From: Flavobacteriaceae bacterium UBA2540 | Lineage (GTDB): Bacteria > Bacteroidota > Bacteroidia > Flavobacteriales > Flavobacteriaceae | Length of the DNA: 30,795 bases | NCBI GenBank assembly: GCA_002340765.1 | Contig: DDMS01000030.1 | Span: 1-30,795 of the forward strand | Direction: 5' to 3' | In this document: positions 26,501 through 30,795 of the stretch, piece by piece | Layout of the letters: each line of letters begins with the position of its first letter | Numbering within the stretch: position 1 is the first letter of the stretch | Program-made: the position numbers and the translations under genes | Notes under the pieces: generated by a model | Told to the model about the DNA's origin: nothing | The model's database searches: none | The model's input: only the letters and a program-made list of their open reading frames with translations

Positions 26501-27836
26501 GGACAATGACGGAAACAAAATAGATATTGTTATTTCAAGAACTGCTGAAATTAAAATTATTGACACCAAAACCGGAATTACATTGAGTACCAATATTATT
26601 CCTTATGGTTCTGTGATTTTTGACAAAGACAGAAAAACAATAAAAAAAGGAGAAATTATTGTTCAATGGGATCCATTTAACGGTGTAATTGTTTCTGAAT
26701 TTGCAGGAAAAGTGAAGTTTGATAATTTAGAACAAGGAATTAACTATATAGTTGAAATCGATGAACAAACTGGTTTTCAAGAAAAAGTTCTTACTGAATC
26801 TAAAAACAAACGTTTAATCGCTTCTTTGATTATTGAAGATAAAGAAGGAAATGCTTTGCGTTCATACAGTTTACCTGTTGGAGCTCACTTGATGGTTGAC
26901 AACGGCGAAAAAGTTGAAAGCGGAAAAACATTGGTAAAAATCCCAAGAAAATCAGGTAAAGCTGGCGATATTACAGGAGGTTTACCTCGTGTAACTGAAT
27001 TGTTTGAAGCAAGAAATCCTTCCAATCCGTCTGTAGTTGCTGAAATTGATGGAGTTGTTTCTTTCGGAAAAATTAAAAGAGGAAACAGAGAGATCATTAT
27101 TGAATCTAAAACAGGTGATGTAATGAAATATCTTGTGAAACTCTCTAATCAAATTTTAGTTCAGGAAAATGACTTTATCAAAGCGGGTATGCCTCTATGT
27201 GATGGTGCAATTACGCCTTCTGATATTTTAAATATCAAAGGCCCATCTGCAGTTCAAGAGTTTTTGGTAAATGAAATTCAGGAAGTTTATCGTTTGCAAG
27301 GTGTAAAAATCAATGACAAACATTTTGAGGTTGTAGTTCGCCAAATGATGCGTAAAGTAAGAATTATTGATTCAGGTGATACCTTATTCCTAGAAAATCA
27401 ATTGGTTCACAAAAACGACTTTATCGAAGAAAATGACACCATTTATGGTATGAAAGTGATTGAAGATGCTGGAGACTCTGAGAACTTAAAACCTGGACAA
27501 ATTATTTCTGCGCGTCAATTAAGAGATGAAAATTCTTTATTGATTAGAAATGATCAGAAATTAGTGGAAGCAAGAGACGCAAGACCAGCAACAGCTGAGC
27601 AAGTGTTACAAGGAATCACAAGAGCTTCTCTACAAACTAAATCGTTTATTTCTGCTGCTTCTTTCCAAGAAACAACAAAAGTATTGAACGAAGCTGCTGT
27701 AAGTGGAAAAGTAGATACATTAGAAGGATTGAAAGAAAATGTAATTGTAGGTAAGAAAATTCCAGCAGGAACTGGTATGAGAGCTTATGACAAAATTATT
27801 GTAGGTCCTAAAGAAGAAATAGAAAGAAGTTTTTAA
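23562..27836 (+). CDS. rpoC: RNA polymerase beta' subunit
   Basis: The 1424-residue beta' subunit. The N-terminal zinc site shows [20 protein letters not shown], the catalytic magnesium loop is NADFDGD (475-481), and the second zinc site uses C825, C899, C906 and C909. The C-terminal half includes the trigger-loop region ([16 protein letters not shown]) and ends in the typical [10 protein letters not shown]. It follows rpoB after 108 bases of repeat-rich DNA and is closed by a long hairpin terminator. Confidence 0.98.
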   Translation: [1424 protein letters not shown]

Positions 27837-27863
27837 ACAAAATTAATTTCTTCATTACAACTT

Positions 27864-27917
27864 AAAAAGTTGAATTGTTTATTGTAAATAAATTACATTA
27901 TTCAATTCAACTTTTTT
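27864..27917 (+). terminator. rpoC terminator
   Basis: AAAAAGTTGAATTG (27864-27877) pairs with CAATTCAACTTTTT (27903-27916). The 25-nt loop can itself fold weakly (TGTAA/TTACA). Likely end of the rpoBC transcript. Confidence 0.8.
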
Positions 27918-27951
27918 AATTTTACAATAGTTAAATTTCAAAATAAAAATT

Positions 27952-28263
27952 ATGAAAGAAAATCAAAACAAAGAAGAACAGTTAAATATAGAATTAGACC
28001 AAGAAATTGCTGAAGGAACCTATTCTAATTTGGCAATTATCAATCATTCTATTTCAGAGTTTATTGTTGATTTTATCAATATTATGCCCGGAGTTCCAAA
28101 AGCTAAAGTAAAATCTCGAATTATTTTAACGCCTCAACATGCTAAAAGATTGGCAAAAGCATTGGCAGATAATGTTCGAAAATTTGAACAGGCTAATGGA
28201 GAAATCAAAGATTATGAGCAATCAACAATTCCAATGAATTTTGGGCCAACAGGTCAAGCATAA
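27952..28263 (+). CDS. DUF3467 protein
   Basis: A 103-residue soluble protein matching DUF3467: an acidic start, YSNLAIINHSISEFIVDFINIMPGVPKAKVKSR split as YSNLAIINHS and FIVDFINIMPG, then RIILTPQHAKRLAKALADN and a short C-terminal tail. The function of the family is unknown. In flavobacteria it is commonly found just after rpoC, as here, but the rpoC terminator between them argues for a separate transcript. It is convergent with aroC across a shared terminator. Confidence 0.85.
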   Translation: MKENQNKEEQLNIELDQEIAEGTYSNLAIINHSISEFIVDFINIMPGVPKAKVKSRIILTPQHAKRLAKALADNVRKFEQANGEIKDYEQSTIPMNFGPTGQA

Positions 28264-28265
28264 AA

Positions 28266-28294
28266 AAAGTGAAACGAAAGTTTCACTTTTTTTA
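28266..28294. terminator. bidirectional terminator between the DUF3467 gene and aroC
   Basis: AAAGTGAAAC (28266-28275) and GTTTCACTTT (28280-28289) form a perfect stem with a GAAA tetraloop. A-run on the left and T-run on the right make it work for both convergent genes. Confidence 0.93.
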
Positions 28295-28296
28295 TA

Positions 28297-29361
28297 TTAA
28301 ATTTTTCTAGCTTTATTGATTAACCAAAAATCTGCTAACACCAATGCAGTCAATGCTTCAATAATTGGCACGGCTCTGGGCACCACGCAAGGATCATGAC
28401 GTCCTTTTCCAGTGATTTCAGTTTCTTCGCCAAGTGAGTTAATAGTTTGTTGATTGCTCATAATCGTAGCAACAGGCTTAAAAGCGACTCTAAAATAGAC
28501 ATCCATTCCATTGCTAATTCCGCCTTGAATTCCTCCAGATAAATTGGTTTGAGTAGTTCCATCAGCGTTAAAAATATCATTGTGTTCAGAGCCTTTCATT
28601 CTAGCACCACAGAATCCGCTACCAAATTCAAAACCTTTTACTGCGTTTATAGATAACATTGCTTTGCCTAATTCCGCATGCAATTTTTGAAAAATAGGTT
28701 CACCCAAACCTACAGGCATATTTTGAGCTACGCAGGTAATTGTTCCTCCAATAGTATCTCCAGCTTTTCTAATTTCTTTGATTTTTTCAATCATTTTTTC
28801 TGCAGACGCTTCATCAGGACAACGTACAATATTCGATTCCGTTTTCGAAAAATCAACTTCCTGATATGGTTTTTCCATAAAAATATCTCCCACAGAAGAC
28901 GTGAAAGCATTGATTTTTATAAATGAAATCAATTGTTTGGCCAATGCCCCTGCAACGACCCAATTGGCAGTTTCACGCGCTGAACTTCTTCCTCCACCTT
29001 TATGATCTCGAATACCGAATTTTTTATCGTATGTATAATCAGCATGCGAAGGTCTGTAAACATCTGTATTATGATTGTAGTCGTGACTTTTTTGATTGGT
29101 GTTTTTAATGATAAAACCAATAGAAGTTCCGGTAGTTTTTCCTTCAAAAATTCCTGATAAAAACTCTACTGTATCGGGTTCTTTACGCTGCGTCACAATC
29201 TTAGATTGCCCTGGTTTTCTTCTGTCTAATTCATTTTGAATCGCCTCAAAATCAAGTTCCAATCCAGCAGGAAATCCGTCAATAACACCACCAATTGCAG
29301 TTCCATGAGATTCTCCGTAAGTTGTTACTTTTAATAAATTTCCAAAAGAATTAAATGACAT
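28297..29361 (-). CDS. aroC: chorismate synthase
   Basis: Last step of the shikimate pathway: 5-enolpyruvylshikimate 3-phosphate to chorismate, needing reduced FMN. 354 residues, normal length. Signatures: GESHG (16-20), RRKPGQS, RPSHADYTY, the DHKGGGRSSARET loop and C-terminal GRHDPCVVPRAVP. It stands alone, with its own promoter box 23 bases upstream of the ATG, and ends in the shared terminator. Confidence 0.97.
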   Translation of the reverse strand: MSFNSFGNLLKVTTYGESHGTAIGGVIDGFPAGLELDFEAIQNELDRRKPGQSKIVTQRKEPDTVEFLSGIFEGKTTGTSIGFIIKNTNQKSHDYNHNTDVYRPSHADYTYDKKFGIRDHKGGGRSSARETANWVVAGALAKQLISFIKINAFTSSVGDIFMEKPYQEVDFSKTESNIVRCPDEASAEKMIEKIKEIRKAGDTIGGTITCVAQNMPVGLGEPIFQKLHAELGKAMLSINAVKGFEFGSGFCGARMKGSEHNDIFNADGTTQTNLSGGIQGGISNGMDVYFRVAFKPVATIMSNQQTINSLGEETEITGKGRHDPCVVPRAVPIIEALTALVLADFWLINKARKI

Positions 29362-29383
29362 CGAAATAAATTTTATAAAAAAA

Positions 29384-29410
29384 CAAAGATAACAAACTGT
29401 CCTTCATCAA
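29384..29410 (-). promoter_or_regulatory. aroC promoter
   Basis: On the minus strand: TTG at 29408-29410, then 16 nt, then TATCTTTG at 29384-29391. A short inverted repeat ATGATT/AATCAT (29413-29429) lies just upstream of the TTG; its meaning is unknown. Confidence 0.65.
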
Positions 29411-29532
29411 GTATGATTTTTAGAATCATTTATATGAATTTCTTAGTAGATTTCTATTCTTTTTTAGTTTGATTGTTAAAGAGTTAAAGAATTTAATCAA
29501 TGATATTCAGAAAATAAAAAAAATTATCTTTT

Positions 29533-29567
29533 TTTGTTTCAGAAATTCAAAAAGCTTACTATATTTG
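29533..29567 (+). promoter_or_regulatory. tRNA-Ser promoter
   Basis: TTTG at 29533-29536 and the -7 box TATATTTG at 29560-29567; the 23-nt gap is at the long end of the allowed range. Confidence 0.55.
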
Positions 29568-29596
29568 CACCCGCAATAAGTTAAACCTGATTTTCT

Positions 29597-29681
29597 GGAG
29601 AAATGGCAGAGTGGTCGATTGCGGCAGTCTTGAAAACTGTTGACTGTAACAGGTCCGGGGGTTCGAATCCCTCTTTCTCCG
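29597..29681 (+). tRNA. tRNA-Ser (anticodon TGA)
   Basis: An 85-nt class II tRNA. Acceptor GGAGAAA/TTTCTCC, discriminator G, anticodon loop CTTGAAA in a CAGT/ACTG stem, long variable arm, T loop TTCGAAT. Reads UCA/UCG and probably UCU. Single-gene unit with its own promoter and terminator. It marks the edge of a more GC-rich stretch. Confidence 0.95.
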
Positions 29682-29691
29682 CACAATAATC

Positions 29692-29725
29692 AAAGCCCGA
29701 TGTAGAACGTCGGGCTTTATTTTTT
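29692..29725 (+). terminator. tRNA-Ser terminator
   Basis: AAAGCCCGA (29692-29700) with TCGGGCTTT (29710-29718), 9-nt loop, then ATTTTTTT. Confidence 0.93.
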
Positions 29726-29940
29726 TGGACAGATCAAGCAGAGCTTGCTCATGCGCAGATTTGGACTAAAAAATATTATCAAGCGTTAAGCTTGCCTTTG
29801 ATTATTCTACCCCCCCCCTTAAGGGATCACGAGCGCTAGCGAGTAATCCCCTATTGATTTTCACCAGCTAGCGAGTAATATTATTTCTCCAATCAATCGA
29901 CAAACATCCGATTAATTTACAAACGGCTCGGCACTTATTT

Positions 29941-29983
29941 TGTTTAATCTTTTTAGTGTTTCGTTAAACAATTTGTATCTTCG
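29941..29983 (+). promoter_or_regulatory. promoter with operator-like inverted repeat before the Lacal_2735 gene
   Basis: TATCTTCG (29976-29983) differs from the -7 consensus at one base. Upstream lie TGTTTAA (29941-29947) and a perfect inverted repeat TGTTT-CGTT-AAACA (29957-29970) in the spacer between the expected -33 and -7 positions. The site resembles a regulator-binding operator; the regulator is unknown. Confidence 0.45.
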
Positions 29984-30012
29984 TAGGGCCGTTGTGCACA
30001 AAAACAAAAACT

Positions 30013-30189
30013 ATGTTCGGACTTTTTAAAAAAACAAACCCAAAAGATAAATTAGAAAAAAAATATAGGGACCTTATGGAACAGGCCCATAAGTATTCTA
30101 CCACAAATCGAAAGCTGAGCGATCAGAAGGTTCAAGAGGCTGAAGAAGTCATGCAAGAATTGGAGCGTTTGGCAAAACATCAAGATTGA
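30013..30189 (+). CDS. Lacal_2735-family small protein
   Basis: A 58-residue, highly charged, helical protein beginning MFGLFKK, with KLEKKYRDLMEQAHKYSTTN and a second helix QEAEEVMQELERL. This fits the flavobacterial Lacal_2735 family, of unknown function. The ATG at 30013 gives the family's typical MFGLFKK start; an earlier in-frame start at 29992 adds residues not seen in the family. It heads a group of three small genes with higher GC than the rest of the window. Confidence 0.75.
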   Translation: MFGLFKKTNPKDKLEKKYRDLMEQAHKYSTTNRKLSDQKVQEAEEVMQELERLAKHQD

Positions 30190-30226
30190 ACCCCATCACG
30201 AAACTCATATCCATAACCAGGTCGTT

Positions 30227-30640
30227 ATGCCAGAGAAGAAAAAACCTGATCTTGTTGTATTTAATGAAGAAACCGGAACCTATGATGCGGCCCTGCGGCC
30301 TTACGCCACTTCGGTAAGCGCCCCAAAAATCACTACAGAGGACCTGACCACTTGGAAGAACAATTACGTCAAGGCCTTCAATCATCGGACTCAAGCCAGA
30401 TTCGATGCCATCAAGCAGGAATATCAAGCACTTTTAGAAGAGATTCAAGAAAATAATCGCATCCTCGAAGCCGAATTCAATTTCGAACCCAATATCGGCA
30501 GCGTTTATCACCTGTACGCCCGAGAACAGAAAAAGCCCTTTTTATCGCTAATTGAACCGGACCAATGTAAATTCGAGCATCTAGGGAGTTACGTTTTGAA
30601 CCACGAGCGAATTTGGCAAAAATACCAGGAGCATGAGTGA
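30227..30640 (+). CDS. DUF2452 protein
   Basis: A 137-residue soluble protein matching DUF2452: PDLVVFNEETGTYDAALRPY, then SVSAPKITTEDLTTWKNN, FNFEPNIGSVYHLY and the C-terminal FLSLIEPDQCKFEHLGSYVLN. Function unknown. Codon use is richer in G and C than in the housekeeping genes (58 of 120 bases at 30241-30360 are G or C, against 29 of 120 at 8101-8220). Its last 8 bases overlap the start of the next gene, so the two are translationally coupled. Confidence 0.82.
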   Translation: MPEKKKPDLVVFNEETGTYDAALRPYATSVSAPKITTEDLTTWKNNYVKAFNHRTQARFDAIKQEYQALLEEIQENNRILEAEFNFEPNIGSVYHLYAREQKKPFLSLIEPDQCKFEHLGSYVLNHERIWQKYQEHE

Positions 30641-30795
30641 TCAGAGAGAATTTACCGAGGCTGAACTCGATCGCATCATTGAAATGGCTTGGGAGGATCG
30701 CACCCCTTTTGAGGCTATAGAATATCAATTTGGTTTGCCTGAGAAAAAGGTCATCGAATTGATGCGCAAGACCTTGAAGCGGGGGAGTTTTAACC
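30633..30795 (+). CDS. TIGR03643-family protein, cut by the window end
   Basis: The first 54 codons of a small protein: ELDRIIEMAWEDRTPFEAIE, then QFGLPEKKVIELMRKTLKR, the core of the TIGR03643 family, which looks like a small helix-turn-helix. The ATG lies within the DUF2452 stop region (ATGAGTGA). In marine Bacteroidota this family is often found beside cryptochrome/photolyase genes and DUF2256; I expect such genes just past the window, but that is recall and not shown here. Confidence 0.78.
   Translation, partial: MSDQREFTEAELDRIIEMAWEDRTPFEAIEYQFGLPEKKVIELMRKTLKRGSFN

Larger units (their letters stand above)
29682..30012. other. gene-free interval: terminator, C run, palindrome, promoter region
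   Basis: No credible coding frame. In order: the tRNA-Ser terminator; a nine-C run at 29810-29818; a near-palindrome at 29823-29850 centred on GCTAGC; a 13-bp direct repeat GCTAGCGAGTAAT at 29835-29847 and 29867-29879; then the promoter-like region before the Lacal_2735 gene. I see no tRNA-end duplication here that would mark an attachment site. Confidence 0.75.

Noticed and set aside
30149..30728. Two antisense open frames opposite the DUF2452 and TIGR03643 genes
   Set aside because: The plus-strand frames match known families; the antisense frames arise from the higher GC content.
1..30795. CRISPR array, insertion sequence, prophage or riboswitch
   Set aside because: No regularly spaced repeats, transposase, phage gene or recognised aptamer was seen on either strand.

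Overview
The window is a piece of chromosome from a low-GC marine-type member of the Bacteroidota, almost certainly family Flavobacteriaceae. A Polaribacter/Tenacibaculum-like genus is a guess. The evidence is AT-rich DNA, genes that mostly lack Shine-Dalgarno sites, promoters with the Bacteroidota -7 box TAnnTTTG, a type IX secretion sorting domain, and flavobacterial small families (short PspC, DUF3467, Lacal_2735, DUF2452, TIGR03643).

Layout. (1) 55-7705, minus strand: a tight cluster transcribed from uvrA through a LOG-family gene and a secreted endonuclease/exonuclease/phosphatase protein to an M1-peptidase-like protein that has lost its zinc motif and carries a predicted outer-membrane barrel. 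(2) 7820-12845, plus strand: pspC-rmlD pair, an alanine:cation symporter, a helix-hairpin-helix membrane protein and an acyl-CoA dehydrogenase. The 3' end of the dehydrogenase gene has been tandemly duplicated with an 85-bp period. (3) 13110-14688: rpsU with its own promoter, an exceptional Shine-Dalgarno sequence and a perfect terminator, then a Xer recombinase and a hibernation factor. (4) 14737-27916: the core translation/transcription block, tRNA-Thr, Tyr, Gly, Thr, tuf, tRNA-Trp, secE, nusG, rplK, rplA, rplJ, rplL, rpoB, rpoC. The first four tRNAs have the same order and anticodons as the E. coli thrU-tyrU-glyT-thrT-tufB locus. (5) 27952-29361: DUF3467 gene and convergent aroC, separated by one bidirectional terminator. 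(6) 29597-30795: tRNA-Ser with its terminator, then a visibly more GC-rich stretch with a palindrome, a nine-C run and three small conserved genes (Lacal_2735, DUF2452, and TIGR03643 cut by the window end).

Most of the window is ordinary housekeeping DNA. I do not see a CRISPR array, an insertion sequence, a prophage or a clear defence system. The points that merit a second look are the strong SD and self-contained transcription unit of rpsU, the promoter placed at the foot of the hpf terminator so that only read-through RNA should form the hairpin, the pseudo-M1/barrel protein in the uvrA cluster, the 85-bp duplication, the repeat-built hairpin between rpoB and rpoC, and the compositional break after tRNA-Ser.
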